A stretch of DNA of 64,000 nucleotides from Cyclobacteriaceae bacterium (GCA_013141055.1 JABFRS010000001.1:868001-932000), one strand, 5' to 3'; counted from the stretch's first letter, positions 52,917 to 63,128 are shown. Made by a program: numbers and translations. The notes: generated by a model not told the origin, from the letters alone.

Positions 52917-54104
52917 ATGGTCAGCGTTTCAGAAGCCACTTCCCTCATCGGACAACATCTTTTCAAAGCCGAAAAAGAGCGGATCAAAATTGAGATGCTG
53001 GAAGGAAGAATTCTTGCCGAGGCGATCAAGGCTGATCGCGATTTTCCTCCCTTTGACCGGGTCGCCATGGATGGGATTGCCATACAGTATCAATCTTTTG
53101 AAGAAGGCTGGCGGGAATTCAAAGTAGAAAATCTGCAGGCTGCCGGCCAACCCCGCACCACATTAAAAGATGTTCACAATTGTATTGAAGTGATGACGGG
53201 TGCCATGCTGCCCATCGGATGTGATACCGTTATCCGGTATGAAGATGTGGCCATTTTCAATAAGCTGGCAAAAGTTAAAGTAGAATCTATTTCGAAAGGA
53301 CAAAGTATTCATCTCCGGAGCAGTGATGCAAAACGCGGCGATACCATTCTTGCTCCCGGTCATGTTCTCTCTCCCGCTGAGATCGCCCTGCTTGCATCTG
53401 TAGGAAAAAGTGATGCAGAGGTTCTTGCGTTTCCTCCCACCGCTATCGTTTCAACCGGAAATGAATTAGTCGATATTCATGATTCGCCTCAGCCTCACCA
53501 GATCAGAAGATCCAATAGTTATGCCATCCGCACGGCGCTTCATACCATGGGATGTCATCCCGCACTCTTTCATCTTCAGGATGAGCGAAATGCACTGGTG
53601 ACAGAGCTGACAAAGATTATGGCCAGTCATCAGGTAATCATTCTCAGCGGTGGCGTGTCCAAAGGAAAATTTGATCTCATCCCCGCAGCTCTTGAATCAT
53701 TGGGGGTTAAAAAAGTCTTTCATGAAGTAAGTCAAAAACCCGGCAAGCCTTTCTGGTTTGGCGTTACTAAGAAGCACGCCGTCTTTGCTTTTCCAGGAAA
53801 TCCTGTCTCTACTTTTCTTTGCTTCTATCGCTACTTTCTTCCATGGCTGGCAAAGAGCATGGGAATCACGATACCTTCTTCCTCTGCAATTCTTGCAGGC
53901 GATTTCTCATTCAACCTGGATCTTACTTATTTCCTTCAGGTTAAAATTAATAATGAAGGCGGCAGACTGATGGCGACTCCTTTTGAAGGCGGAGGTTCAG
54001 GAGATTTTGCCAACCTGAAAGATGCCGATGGATTTATTGAATTGCCGGCAGATAAAAACTCTTTCAAAGCGGGTGAGGCATTTCCCTTCATCCCTTATCG
54101 CTGA
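52917..54104 (+). CDS. moeA: Molybdopterin molybdenumtransferase MoeA
   Basis: This protein inserts molybdate into adenylated molybdopterin. It has 395 residues. The N-terminal domain shows 'DFPPFDRVAMDGIAIQY' and 'VMTGAMLPIGCDTVIRYED'. The MoCF-like domain shows 'TAIVSTGNELVDI', 'VIILSGGVSKGKFDLIPAAL' and 'FAFPGNPVSTFLCF'. The first half of this route (MogA) is not in the window. It lies five bases upstream of the glycerate kinase gene. Confidence 0.95.
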   Translation: MVSVSEATSLIGQHLFKAEKERIKIEMLEGRILAEAIKADRDFPPFDRVAMDGIAIQYQSFEEGWREFKVENLQAAGQPRTTLKDVHNCIEVMTGAMLPIGCDTVIRYEDVAIFNKLAKVKVESISKGQSIHLRSSDAKRGDTILAPGHVLSPAEIALLASVGKSDAEVLAFPPTAIVSTGNELVDIHDSPQPHQIRRSNSYAIRTALHTMGCHPALFHLQDERNALVTELTKIMASHQVIILSGGVSKGKFDLIPAALESLGVKKVFHEVSQKPGKPFWFGVTKKHAVFAFPGNPVSTFLCFYRYFLPWLAKSMGITIPSSSAILAGDFSFNLDLTYFLQVKINNEGGRLMATPFEGGGSGDFANLKDADGFIELPADKNSFKAGEAFPFIPYR

Positions 54105-54109
54105 TAACC

Positions 54110-55231
54110 GTGACAATCGTAGTTGCCCCTGACAAATTCAAAGGATCGCTTACCTCCAAACAAGTTTGCGCTGCGATCAAAGAATCATTACTGGAAATTG
54201 ATCCATCCCTTACAATCATTTCTATTCCTTTAGCAGACGGTGGTGAAGGCACCAGCGACCTGCTGACAGAATTAAGTCACGGAACAATCGTAAAAATAAA
54301 AGCCCTGGATCCCCTCTTTCGTGTAACCGAAACAGAATATGGAATATCTGCCGATGGAAGAACCGCCTTCATTGAAATGGCAAAAATATCAGGCCTCCTC
54401 TTATTAAAACCAGAAGAGAGAAATCCAATGCTGACGACAACTTTTGGAACAGGTCAGCTTATAAAGCATGCAATGGAAAGAGGTGTTGAGGAGATTGTTC
54501 TGGGTATTGGAGGCAGTGCCACCAACGATGCGGGCATCGGAATGGCAGAAGCTCTTGGATTTTCCTTCCTTGATGAAAATGGTATCGCTTTAAAACCAAC
54601 TGGTGAAAATCTCATTAGAATATCTTCCATTATAAAAGAGAATACCCATCCGCTTCTTTCTAAAACACGATTCACTGTTTTATGTGACGTTGATAATTAC
54701 CTTCATGGGCCTAATGGTGCCGCTTATATTTTTGGCAAACAAAAAGGCGGTAATGAATCCTCATTAAGGATCCTCGATGAAGGACTTCTGAATTTTCAGA
54801 AGATCGCTGAAAGAACATTCAGCAAGGAAGCAGATTTTTCCGGAGCAGGAGCCGCCGGCGGATTAGGCTCAGGGGCAAAATTATTTCTGAACGCACGCTT
54901 GTCGCGGGGCTTCCACTTCATCTCAACGTTTACAAAGCTTGAAGATGCCATCGCAGAAGCGGATCTTGTTATTACCGGTGAAGGGAAAATCGATCACCAG
55001 ACTCTTTCGGGTAAAGTTGTTCAGGGTGTTGCCGGCATAGCACAGTTTTATGACAAGCCTTGCGTTGCCTTTGCGGGAAAGAATGATCTTTCTCTTACCG
55101 AATTATCCAAACTTGGAATTGAAAAAGTGATCACTCTTTCCAATCAGGCGAGTGACGATGAAAATGCAATGAGTAATGCCTTCTCCGTTTTAAAAGACAG
55201 GGCTCATCTGCTCAGGGAATTCCTGGTCTGA
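54110..55231 (+). CDS. Glycerate 2-kinase (GlxK/GarK type)
   Basis: A 373-residue type I glycerate kinase that forms 2-phosphoglycerate (or 3-phosphoglycerate) from D-glycerate and ATP. It begins at a GTG ('MTIVVAPDKFKGSLTSKQV'). Family stretches are 'PLADGGEGTSDLL', 'LGIGGSATNDAGIGMAEALG', 'AAGGLGSGAKLF' and 'ITGEGKIDHQTLSGKVV'. It sits directly behind moeA, an odd neighbour, though the frameshifted hydroxypyruvate-reductase-like gene upstream would supply glycerate. Confidence 0.93.
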   Translation: MTIVVAPDKFKGSLTSKQVCAAIKESLLEIDPSLTIISIPLADGGEGTSDLLTELSHGTIVKIKALDPLFRVTETEYGISADGRTAFIEMAKISGLLLLKPEERNPMLTTTFGTGQLIKHAMERGVEEIVLGIGGSATNDAGIGMAEALGFSFLDENGIALKPTGENLIRISSIIKENTHPLLSKTRFTVLCDVDNYLHGPNGAAYIFGKQKGGNESSLRILDEGLLNFQKIAERTFSKEADFSGAGAAGGLGSGAKLFLNARLSRGFHFISTFTKLEDAIAEADLVITGEGKIDHQTLSGKVVQGVAGIAQFYDKPCVAFAGKNDLSLTELSKLGIEKVITLSNQASDDENAMSNAFSVLKDRAHLLREFLV

Positions 55232-55251
55232 ATTTCCATTGAATATCACGA

Positions 55252-55283
55252 TTTGGAGAGCCTCTCTCCTCCCTGTAAATTTG
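55252..55283 (+). promoter_or_regulatory. Promoter of ffh
   Basis: A TTTG at 55252-55255 and TAAATTTG at 55276-55283 are separated by 20 bases, matching the Bacteroidota promoter form (-33 TTTG, -7 TAnnTTTG). The start site would be about 60 bases before the ffh ATG. Confidence 0.62.
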
Positions 55284-55351
55284 TAGCCCTGCATTTATAA
55301 AAACGCAGTCAGGAAGACGAATTCGAACCATTTTAGAAAATATTCATCATC

Positions 55352-56683
55352 ATGTTTGATAGCTTAAGTCTCAAATTAGAAAAGGCATTTCAGAACCTGA
55401 AAGGTCAGGGAAGGATCACCGAGATCAACGTAGCCAATACGGTTAAAGAGATCAGGAAGGCTCTCATCGATGCCGATGTTAATTATAAAGTAGCCAAAGA
55501 AGTTACAGACGAGATCAAGGAAAAGGCATTGGGGCAAAACGTGCTCACCGCCATTTCTCCGGGACAGCTCCTTACTAAAATTACCAATGATGAGCTCACC
55601 CGCCTCATGGGTGGTGAAAGTGAAGACATAAAGATCGACGGAAACCCCGCAGTCATATTAATAGCCGGTCTTCAGGGTTCCGGTAAAACAACTTTCAGTG
55701 GAAAGCTGGCAAGCTACCTCAAGCGCCAGGGTCGCCAGGTAATGCTGACGGCGTGTGACATCTATCGTCCTGCGGCGATCGAACAGTTGAAAGTTCTTGG
55801 TCAACAAATTGGTGTTGAGGTTTATTCAGAACCTGACAATAAGGACGCTGTAAAGATTGCAAAAGCTGCCATTGAGCATGCAAAGAAAAATAACCATCGC
55901 ATCGTTATCGTCGATACTGCCGGTCGTCTGGCGGTAGATGAGGCGATGATGGATGAAATAGCAAAACTGAAAGAGGCATTAAATCCTTCAGAAACCCTAT
56001 TTGTTGTGGATTCCATGACGGGTCAGGATGCAGTCAATACTGCCCGCACCTTTAATGAGCGCCTGAACTTTGACGGGGTGGTTCTTACCAAGCTGGATGG
56101 TGATACCCGTGGTGGTGCGGCGCTTTCTATCCGTCGGGTGGTTGAAAAACCAATCAAGTTTGTCAGCTCCGGTGAAAAGATGGAGGCTCTGGATCGCTTC
56201 TATCCTGACCGTATGGCCGGCCGAATTCTGGGGATGGGCGATGTTGTCAGTCTTGTGGAAAAGGCGCAGGAGACCTTCAATGAAGAGGAGGCGGCACGCC
56301 TTCAGAAGAAAATCAGAAAGAACCAGTTTGACTTCAACGACTTTCTCATTCAGCTTGAGCAGATCAAGAAAATGGGGAACATGAAAGACCTTCTGGGAAT
56401 GGTTCCAGGAATGGGTAAGGCCTTGAAAAATGTTGACATTGATGATAACTCATTTAAGCCTATTGAAGCTGTTATCAGATCAATGACTACTAAAGAGAGA
56501 GAGAATCCGGAATTGATCAATAGCAGTCGCAAAAACCGTATTGCAAAAGGAAGTGGTACTTCGGTACAACAAGTAAATCAGCTATTGAAGCAGTTTGAAG
56601 AGATGCGCAAGATGATGAAGACCATGAATAAAATGGGAGGTGGAAAAAGAGCCCTTTCAGCTTTAAATCCATTCGGCAAGTAA
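55352..56683 (+). CDS. ffh: Signal recognition particle protein Ffh
   Basis: This GTPase recognises signal peptides on the ribosome and docks with FtsY. It has 443 residues. The N domain opens 'MFDSLSLKLEKAFQNLKGQG'; the G domain has 'GLQGSGKTTFSGKLA', 'DTAGRLAVDEAMM' and 'TKLDGDTRGGAAL'. The methionine-rich M domain has 'MGNMKDLLGMVPGMGKAL', 'IAKGSGTSVQQVNQLLKQF' and a Lys-Arg-rich end. Its length is typical. A strong terminator follows. Confidence 0.97.
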   Translation: MFDSLSLKLEKAFQNLKGQGRITEINVANTVKEIRKALIDADVNYKVAKEVTDEIKEKALGQNVLTAISPGQLLTKITNDELTRLMGGESEDIKIDGNPAVILIAGLQGSGKTTFSGKLASYLKRQGRQVMLTACDIYRPAAIEQLKVLGQQIGVEVYSEPDNKDAVKIAKAAIEHAKKNNHRIVIVDTAGRLAVDEAMMDEIAKLKEALNPSETLFVVDSMTGQDAVNTARTFNERLNFDGVVLTKLDGDTRGGAALSIRRVVEKPIKFVSSGEKMEALDRFYPDRMAGRILGMGDVVSLVEKAQETFNEEEAARLQKKIRKNQFDFNDFLIQLEQIKKMGNMKDLLGMVPGMGKALKNVDIDDNSFKPIEAVIRSMTTKERENPELINSSRKNRIAKGSGTSVQQVNQLLKQFEEMRKMMKTMNKMGGGKRALSALNPFGK

Positions 56684-56764
56684 TCAATTAAAACGACCGT
56701 TGGCCGAAACAAAATTTGCGGGGGCAGCGTTACCATATAAGTTTACAGAATAAAATTCCTTAAG

Positions 56765-56796
56765 TACCCCGTCTGCTACCAGATGGGGTATTTTTT
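56765..56796 (+). terminator. Rho-independent terminator of ffh
   Basis: An 11-bp stem (TACCCCGTCTG / CAGATGGGGTA, one G-U wobble) with loop CTAC is followed by TTTTTT, about 80 bases past the ffh stop. Confidence 0.87.
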
Positions 56797-56836
56797 GTGT
56801 TCCGATTAATTAATGTTCAATTCAAACCAAAAACAA

Positions 56837-57337
56837 ATGAAACAGTTTATTGCAATGATCATGTTGGCTTTTGTAGCAACCGGTGCGTTCGCTCAGGATA
56901 AAGCAAAGCCAAGCCCTGCTGCAGTTGCAGAAGGAGTTATTGACGGTGTGAATGTAAAGATCACTTACAGCGCTCCTTCAGCCCGTGGAAGGAAGATTGT
57001 CGGTGGACTTGATCCTTACGGAAAAGTCTGGCGCACAGGTGCAAACGAGACGACTACCATCGAATTCAGCGCACCGGTTAAAGTTGAAGGCAAGGAAGTA
57101 GCGGCAGGCAAGTATGGTCTGTTCACAATTCCTGGAGAAACAGAATGGGTAGTGATCCTTAATACAGGAATCAAGTGGGGAGCTTATACGTACAAGCAGG
57201 AAGAAGATGTGATTCGTGTTAATGTGAAGCCAGCAAAACCATCTGCTTTTGTTGAGACTCTGAATTTCACCGTTGAAAAAAATCAGGTAGTTCTGAAATT
57301 TGAGAACAACCAGGTAGCATTCAGCGTGAAGAAATAA
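56837..57337 (+). CDS. Secreted DUF2911 protein
   Basis: A 166-residue protein; the ATG at 56837 starts a clear signal peptide (MKQFIAMIMLAFVATGAFAQ), and an in-frame Met at 56813 is less likely. The mature chain is a DUF2911 domain: 'VKITYSAPSARGRKIVGGL', 'YGKVWRTGANETTTIEFS', 'AGKYGLFTIPGETEWVVIL'. The domain is common in Bacteroidota and of unknown function, probably periplasmic. Terminators on both sides make it a single-gene unit. Confidence 0.9.
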   Translation: MKQFIAMIMLAFVATGAFAQDKAKPSPAAVAEGVIDGVNVKITYSAPSARGRKIVGGLDPYGKVWRTGANETTTIEFSAPVKVEGKEVAAGKYGLFTIPGETEWVVILNTGIKWGAYTYKQEEDVIRVNVKPAKPSAFVETLNFTVEKNQVVLKFENNQVAFSVKK

Positions 57338-57354
57338 TATCCTTTATAGGAAAC

Positions 57355-57393
57355 AAAAAAAACCACTCTGGAAATCCAGAGTGGTTTTTTTTT
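57355..57393. terminator. Bidirectional terminator between the DUF2911 and susD genes
   Basis: A perfect 11-bp stem (AACCACTCTGG / CCAGAGTGGTT) around AAAT has an A-run before it and a T-run after it, so it can end transcription on both strands. It serves the convergent DUF2911 and susD-type genes. Confidence 0.87.
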
Positions 57394-57428
57394 ATGAGAA
57401 AGAGTTGATCTCTTTCCTTATTATAAAT

Positions 57429-59159
57429 CTAGTTAGGACTCACTACTACTGATGAACCAGCTTTAGGAGCATTATACTCAAGCTCGTTCTGAGGAACATC
57501 CCAATAGTGCAGATAGTTGTAGTTAATGAATGCATTTCTGTTAACAAAAGTGGTCTCATGCAATACAACAGCACCAGGTGTAACCTGATTCGTTTCATGA
57601 TCCCATCCTGGAACATTCAATGCACCACCAGGACCACGACCACCACCGGAAGACTTATCAGTGATAATACCTTGTCTGCGGGCATCATAGAACGCTACAC
57701 CTCTGAACAACAGAGCTGCACGGCGTTCGCTTCTGATTTCTTCCAATGCTGCTGCTGCTGTGGTTGGAACGATGGCAGCCAATCCAGCGCCCTGAGCGGT
57801 ACGAACAGCATCCACAAGTGCGGTTGCAGTTGCAACAACACCACCAGATTGCACGATCGCTTCAGCCTGCATCAACTGATTTTCTTCCCATGAAGCAGTC
57901 ATGTAGTGTGAATCCACACCAGACTCTTCAATGTGAGAGTATGTGTAGGTTGCAGGGAAAGCACCAGTACCAGCATCTGTCAGGAACCAGCGTGAACCGA
58001 AGTTATAACCACGTCCACGGATATTGATCTGTGGTGAAGGTAATAAGTCGAAGTTCTGAGCTACACGACGATCACCTGCACGGTAATCCTGAAGCAGCTT
58101 TTCACTGATAAAGTAAGTTGGATCATTGGTAGTAGCATAAGGTCCTACTGCTCCAAAGAACGGATCGATGATCGAGTTAGCTGGGTTGTCTGTTGTCTTG
58201 ATAACATACACACCATCTGACGCTGCGATACCGCTGCCAGGAGCTGTCAATGTCCTCACTTCAGTCCAATCTGCTGGAGTCATCGCAGGAAGTGGTCCTG
58301 GAGTAAGTGCAGAGATCTTATGATTTGCGAGAATATTGCGTGCCTTCATTGTATTGCAATTATGGATCCATGCTGCTGTAGTAGGAAGACCTTTTTCCAA
58401 CACATAGTCTGGCATAATGTTCGCAAACAATGCAGCGTAGTCTGCCGCGCTTGTAATTCCACCAATGGAAGCGATTGCCTGATCAAACTGGTTTTTCGCT
58501 TCAGCGATAATTGCTGCACTTGGCACGAAATCACCTGCTGTTGTGAAAGACTTGTCAATCACCAGACCTGACACATACATAGAACCGATGCGTGAATACG
58601 CATAGCCCTTCCAGTAGTGAGCCCAGGCTTTCAACGCCGCTTTCTTGGTAGCAGCATCTCCGCCGAAAACTGTCTTATCGACATTTTCAAGGATGATGTT
58701 CATTCCATTGTTAAGAGCATACATGTATGTCCACTCTACCAGCATATTATTGGTAGCGCCAAAAGAGCGGTTGTTTCTCAGCTTTGTTTCGAAAGGCTGA
58801 GTAGTACCGATTGGCATGGTGGAAACGTGTCCATCATCAAACTTGAAATCCGTAGGATTGTCAAGGAATTTGAAGTTGTTATTTCCCCAGGGAGCAAAAA
58901 TGGCATCACCCATTGATTCGTGCATACCATAAACGAGGATATGGAATCCTGTTCCAAGTCCATCATCAATAGTAGTATAGGTTCCACCAAATCCATTGAT
59001 GTATACCGCACCTTTTGCAAAGTATGATATACCAAGCTCGCCACTTAATGCACTAAATCCTGGTGCAATCTTTGGCGTGACTTTGTCCAACTCATCTGCG
59101 CATGATAATGCCGTCATCATCAGCGTCACGTAAGCAAAGTATTTTAATTTATTTTTCAT
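57429..59159 (-). CDS. SusD/RagB-family outer-membrane nutrient-binding lipoprotein
   Basis: A 576-residue surface lipoprotein. The ATG at 59159 gives a lipoprotein signal with lipobox-like 'TALSCADE' (Cys20). The SusD fold is seen in TPR-like helices ('AALKAWAHYWKGYAYSRIGS'), a long middle region and the C-terminal family marks 'EEIRSERRAALLFRGVAFYD' and 'INYNYLHYWDVPQNELEYN'. It captures a substrate, usually a glycan or peptide, and passes it to the SusC partner encoded just upstream (24 bases). No glycosidase or regulator is adjacent, so the substrate is unknown. Confidence 0.94.
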   Translation of the reverse strand: MKNKLKYFAYVTLMMTALSCADELDKVTPKIAPGFSALSGELGISYFAKGAVYINGFGGTYTTIDDGLGTGFHILVYGMHESMGDAIFAPWGNNNFKFLDNPTDFKFDDGHVSTMPIGTTQPFETKLRNNRSFGATNNMLVEWTYMYALNNGMNIILENVDKTVFGGDAATKKAALKAWAHYWKGYAYSRIGSMYVSGLVIDKSFTTAGDFVPSAAIIAEAKNQFDQAIASIGGITSAADYAALFANIMPDYVLEKGLPTTAAWIHNCNTMKARNILANHKISALTPGPLPAMTPADWTEVRTLTAPGSGIAASDGVYVIKTTDNPANSIIDPFFGAVGPYATTNDPTYFISEKLLQDYRAGDRRVAQNFDLLPSPQINIRGRGYNFGSRWFLTDAGTGAFPATYTYSHIEESGVDSHYMTASWEENQLMQAEAIVQSGGVVATATALVDAVRTAQGAGLAAIVPTTAAAALEEIRSERRAALLFRGVAFYDARRQGIITDKSSGGGRGPGGALNVPGWDHETNQVTPGAVVLHETTFVNRNAFINYNYLHYWDVPQNELEYNAPKAGSSVVVSPN

Positions 59160-59183
59160 AATTGTTCTATTTATCATTTATGA

Positions 59184-62100
59184 TTAGAAAGATAGATTCA
59201 AACCAACCTGATAAGATCTGAAGTTAGGGAAAGACCAGAAGTCCAAACCTCTCTGAATTGCATTCTGAGGGGTTGCAGACTGTGATCCACCAGAAGCTGT
59301 GTTCTGATTAGCTTCAGGATCGAATCCAGAGTAGTTGGTGATCGTAGCCAGGTTACGTCCTGAAAGAACTAACTGTAGCTTTTGGATCTTTTGCATCTTG
59401 AAGAATCTCGCAAAGTCAAATCCGATTGACAAGTTTCTCAAACGAGCATAAGAAGCATCTTCAAGGAAGTAATCCTTAGTTCCATTACTTTCTGCAGCAT
59501 CATAGAAGCTCTTATAATAAGCTGTAAATGCACCGGTTTCACCAGCGATAGTAACAGGCTTGTCGTAATCCTTGTGAAGACCTTCAGAATACATCCACTC
59601 TTTGGTTTGGTTATAAACCTTTGCTCCTGCTACCCAGTCAATCTGGAAAGAGAATGAAAGGTAATCCTTGAATGTAAATGAGTTCACGAAAGTCATGTTG
59701 AACTGAGGTGTTGTGTTACCTAGTGAGTATTTGTCACCGGTGAACTTAACAGCCTTGGTAGCAATTTCAACAACTCTTCCGTCTACCAGTGTATAGTTGG
59801 CAGCGGTCGGTGCTGTAGTAGTTCCTGTTAAATAGAAGTTACCAGCAGCATCTTTCTGATTGATATCAGTAAGCGCCTTGTATCCATAAACCGTTCCAAC
59901 TGCCTGACCAGGTCTCAAAGTATAGGTTGCAGCGCTTCCGTAAGTAAGAGGTATTTCCTTACCATCAGAAGTGCTTTCTACTACTGTCCATGTGTGACCA
60001 AAGTTGGTAGTTAAATCCCAGTTGAAGTTAGCTCCAGTGTAGATGTCCGCTGTCAAAGAAAGCTGAACACCATCTGATTTCAAGCCAACGTGGTTATCCC
60101 AGATCGCGCTTGCTCCTGTAGAAGCTGCTACGGATCTTGGCCATACCACACCGATACTGCTACGGGTCCAGATGCTAAGGTTAGCGTTAACAAAGTTCAA
60201 CCATGGGCCGCTCTTTACAGGTGCGAATCCAAGATCAAGACCGTATTCAAACTCTTTTGTTCTTTCCACCTGCATGTTAGGATTTCCAGCGATGGAAGCC
60301 ACACCGAAGTATGTACCACCTGCGTTACCAACATCAAGCAATGTGTTACGTTTAAAGTGATTCGGCATCGGTCCTACCAATGCACCTGTAGTTGCCAGGT
60401 CATTTGTATAAGCTACCGGCTGAATACCAGCTTCTCCGTATGCTGCTCTCAACTTAAACTCAGGAAGGGTTGCTGAAAGTGAATTCCAGAAGCCCATCTT
60501 GGCAAGATTTACATAAGCATCTCCACGTGGGAACGTGAATGGCTTTGAATCAGCTCCACCAAAAGTAGATGCGTAATCTGTACGGAAACCTCCGGAAATA
60601 CCGGCAACGTCTTTGTAGTCAAAGTGCTGATTCACCAAATAACCGAATGTGATATACTTGTCTTCATATTCAGTTGCAAAGTTTGAAGAAGCCTGGCTAC
60701 CCAAAACCTGATCATATGGCAAATAAACAGGTAGACCTGTGTAGATCTCATAGTTTCTGTTGAACTGTGATTTACGCCAGTCAAATGAAACCAATGTTGT
60801 TGATACGATCGGGAAATTCACCTTCAAATCTCTTTCAAAGTCCACCTTAGCAGTTCCTGAGATCAATGAATTCAGGTTATATTGAGTAGTGTGAGCTTTC
60901 GCAAACTGACCAACCGGTGTGGTAGTATAATAAGAAGAGTTGAACAGGTAGCTGCTGGTCTGAGTCTGGTTTTGTGTGTTTCTTGAGAAACCACTTTCCT
61001 GATAGTTAACTCCAGCCTTGTAATCCAATTCAAATATCTTGTTGATTGCATAGTGCACGTTGATATTCTGAATTACATCCAAAGTCTTGTTTGAGAACGT
61101 CTGGAATTGCTTTGCATATAGCGGATTAGAACTGTTCGTTCCTGCTCCTCCGAATTTATAAACTGTATTACCGTCGGCATCCTTTTGGCTAAAGTCAGCA
61201 AATGGCCATGTGTACATACCGGCAGAAATGAAAGCACCACCGCTGGAGAATGGATTCGTTGTGTTGTCAGAATAAACGACCTGATTCACTGAACGGATCG
61301 TTAAGTTCTTGGCAACTTCAAATCCTACGTTGGTAGAAAAGTTCAAACGATCCAATTGACCCTGAACAATAGATTCCTGCTGAAGCTTTGAAATGGTGAT
61401 AGCGTAATCCGACTTTTCTTTTCCACCTGAAAGTGAAAGATTAAAGTTGGTTGTTTTCGCAGAACTGAATAATTGCTTTACGTGATCGTAATACTTTGTA
61501 TTATTCTGATAGTTCTTGTCATTCTTTGCTGTAGGACCATTTTCCCATGTAACTTTTGGCCAGATACCTGCCTGAATTTGTACAAGTTCCGCACCAAGAT
61601 TATCAACAATATTACCAGAAGCATTTGTCTGGAAAGAGTGATGGATTGGCTGATGAAGATCTCCATTGTTCAACAATTCATCTGAGCTGACACGAGCTGA
61701 AAAATCAATTTTCATAGAGCCGGCTTTTCCTTTCTTCGTAAAGATCTGGATAACACCGTTAGCTCCCTGAGCTCCGTAAATGGTTGCAGCGGCAGCGCCC
61801 TGTACAACTTCAATACGCTCAACGTTGCTAAGATCCAGTTGACTTAAATTCGTAGAACCTACCTGGATTCCGTCCATCATAATAAGAGGGCTGGAACCAC
61901 CGGAAAGAGTATTAATACCTCTCAACTGAATACTTACTGCAGCACCTGGACTTCCTGAAACGGAATTGATCTGGGCACCTGCAATCTTTCCAACCAACGC
62001 CTGGTCAATAGACGCATTCGGTGTTGATGGAAGCTTGTCAGCTGTTACTGACTCAACCGCAATCGCAAGCTTTCTTCTGTCCGTCGCAACACCTGTACCG

Positions 62101-62420
62101 GTAACAACGATCTCAGATAACTGCTTAACATCCATAGAAAGGCCGATGTCAATAACATTCCTTTCGCCGATCACAACTTCCTGAGTTGCAAGACCAATGA
62201 AAGAGAATACTAGACTGCCTCCTGCCGATGGTACAGATAGCTTATAGTTACCATCTGAATCCGTAACAGTTCCATTCGTAGTTCCTTTTAGAACCACATT
62301 CACACCAGGTAAAGTGCTTCCATCTTCCGAAGAGGAAACCTTACCTGTGACAATTCGGTCTTGCGCCCAGGCGGTGGTCGCAAGCACGAACAAGAAGTAC
62401 ATTAGTACAATCTTCTTCAT
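59184..62420 (-). CDS. SusC/RagA-family TonB-linked outer-membrane transporter
   Basis: A 1078-residue TonB-dependent beta-barrel. After the signal peptide comes a carboxypeptidase-regulatory-like domain ('GSTLPGVNVVLKGTTNGTVT'). The plug follows ('ASIDQALVGKIAGAQINSVS', then 'IQLRGINTLSGGSSPLIMMD'), and then the barrel, ending in the typical aromatic 'YQVGLNLSF'. No N-terminal STN domain is present, so it is not an obvious transcriptional transducer. It begins a two-gene operon with the SusD-like gene. Confidence 0.96.
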   Translation of the reverse strand: MKKIVLMYFLFVLATTAWAQDRIVTGKVSSSEDGSTLPGVNVVLKGTTNGTVTDSDGNYKLSVPSAGGSLVFSFIGLATQEVVIGERNVIDIGLSMDVKQLSEIVVTGTGVATDRRKLAIAVESVTADKLPSTPNASIDQALVGKIAGAQINSVSGSPGAAVSIQLRGINTLSGGSSPLIMMDGIQVGSTNLSQLDLSNVERIEVVQGAAAATIYGAQGANGVIQIFTKKGKAGSMKIDFSARVSSDELLNNGDLHQPIHHSFQTNASGNIVDNLGAELVQIQAGIWPKVTWENGPTAKNDKNYQNNTKYYDHVKQLFSSAKTTNFNLSLSGGKEKSDYAITISKLQQESIVQGQLDRLNFSTNVGFEVAKNLTIRSVNQVVYSDNTTNPFSSGGAFISAGMYTWPFADFSQKDADGNTVYKFGGAGTNSSNPLYAKQFQTFSNKTLDVIQNINVHYAINKIFELDYKAGVNYQESGFSRNTQNQTQTSSYLFNSSYYTTTPVGQFAKAHTTQYNLNSLISGTAKVDFERDLKVNFPIVSTTLVSFDWRKSQFNRNYEIYTGLPVYLPYDQVLGSQASSNFATEYEDKYITFGYLVNQHFDYKDVAGISGGFRTDYASTFGGADSKPFTFPRGDAYVNLAKMGFWNSLSATLPEFKLRAAYGEAGIQPVAYTNDLATTGALVGPMPNHFKRNTLLDVGNAGGTYFGVASIAGNPNMQVERTKEFEYGLDLGFAPVKSGPWLNFVNANLSIWTRSSIGVVWPRSVAASTGASAIWDNHVGLKSDGVQLSLTADIYTGANFNWDLTTNFGHTWTVVESTSDGKEIPLTYGSAATYTLRPGQAVGTVYGYKALTDINQKDAAGNFYLTGTTTAPTAANYTLVDGRVVEIATKAVKFTGDKYSLGNTTPQFNMTFVNSFTFKDYLSFSFQIDWVAGAKVYNQTKEWMYSEGLHKDYDKPVTIAGETGAFTAYYKSFYDAAESNGTKDYFLEDASYARLRNLSIGFDFARFFKMQKIQKLQLVLSGRNLATITNYSGFDPEANQNTASGGSQSATPQNAIQRGLDFWSFPNFRSYQVGLNLSF

Positions 62421-62675
62421 AGAGTTTGGTTTAGTTAATTGGGTTTGGTTAAATAATACCCCGATAAGATAAGTAATAATGCCTTAATATTCCCGCCACT
62501 CGTCACCCTTTTTATCTGAAAACACTGAAATAGGCCTTTTTTGCAGGAAAATATATTCTTACTTAAGTTCACCTTTTCACCGCAAACGATGCAGAAAAAA
62601 ACGGTTTTAAAGTGGATTATAAGACTGAAACCATCAGATTTGCAGTCAATATTTAAGATTTAACAGATTCTCAAA

Positions 62676-63128
62676 ATGAATACCCTCGGGCGCGCAGACA
62701 GGGTCGATTTACCCGGTCTTAAGCTGGAAGACATACAGGCAAAAATTGATACCGGAGCTTATACCTCAAGTCTTCACTGCTTACGTGCCGAAGTGGTCGA
62801 CGGTAAACTGGAATTTGTTCTGCTCGATGAAGAACATCCTGAATTCACCGGCATGAAATTCGTCTTTAAAAAATTTGATCAGCGTGAAATAAAAAATTCA
62901 TTCGGTGAAGCCGAACTACGATACGTCATTAAAACAAAAGTTAAGATCTTTGACTCCGTTATCCGCGCAGAATTCTCCCTCAGCAACCGTGGAAATTTAA
63001 AATTCCCCGTACTCCTCGGCCGCAAGATCCTCCGCCATCGCTTTATCATCGACGTGACGAAAAAAGATTTATCTTTCAATTATAAACAGGCAATTTCTCA
63101 GGGGCCATCACAGAAAGAAGAATTATGA
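62676..63128 (+). CDS. RimK-associated retropepsin-like protein (RimB/ATP-dependent zinc protease family)
   Basis: A 150-residue protein of the family formerly called ATP-dependent zinc protease (PF05618). The retropepsin-like active motif is '[14 protein letters not shown]' with Asp25-Thr26-Gly27. A second part reads '[20 protein letters not shown]'. In proteobacteria the related RimB works with RimK in ribosomal protein S6 modification. Its stop overlaps the rimK start by four bases (ATGA), a strong sign of joint action. Confidence 0.88.
   Translation: MNTLGRADRVDLPGLKLEDIQAKIDTGAYTSSLHCLRAEVVDGKLEFVLLDEEHPEFTGMKFVFKKFDQREIKNSFGEAELRYVIKTKVKIFDSVIRAEFSLSNRGNLKFPVLLGRKILRHRFIIDVTKKDLSFNYKQAISQGPSQKEEL

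Noticed and set aside
57507-57893. 128-codon plus-strand frame opposite the SusD gene
   Set aside because: Its Cys-rich, irregular composition is a shadow of the SusD codons; no start signal or homology pattern.
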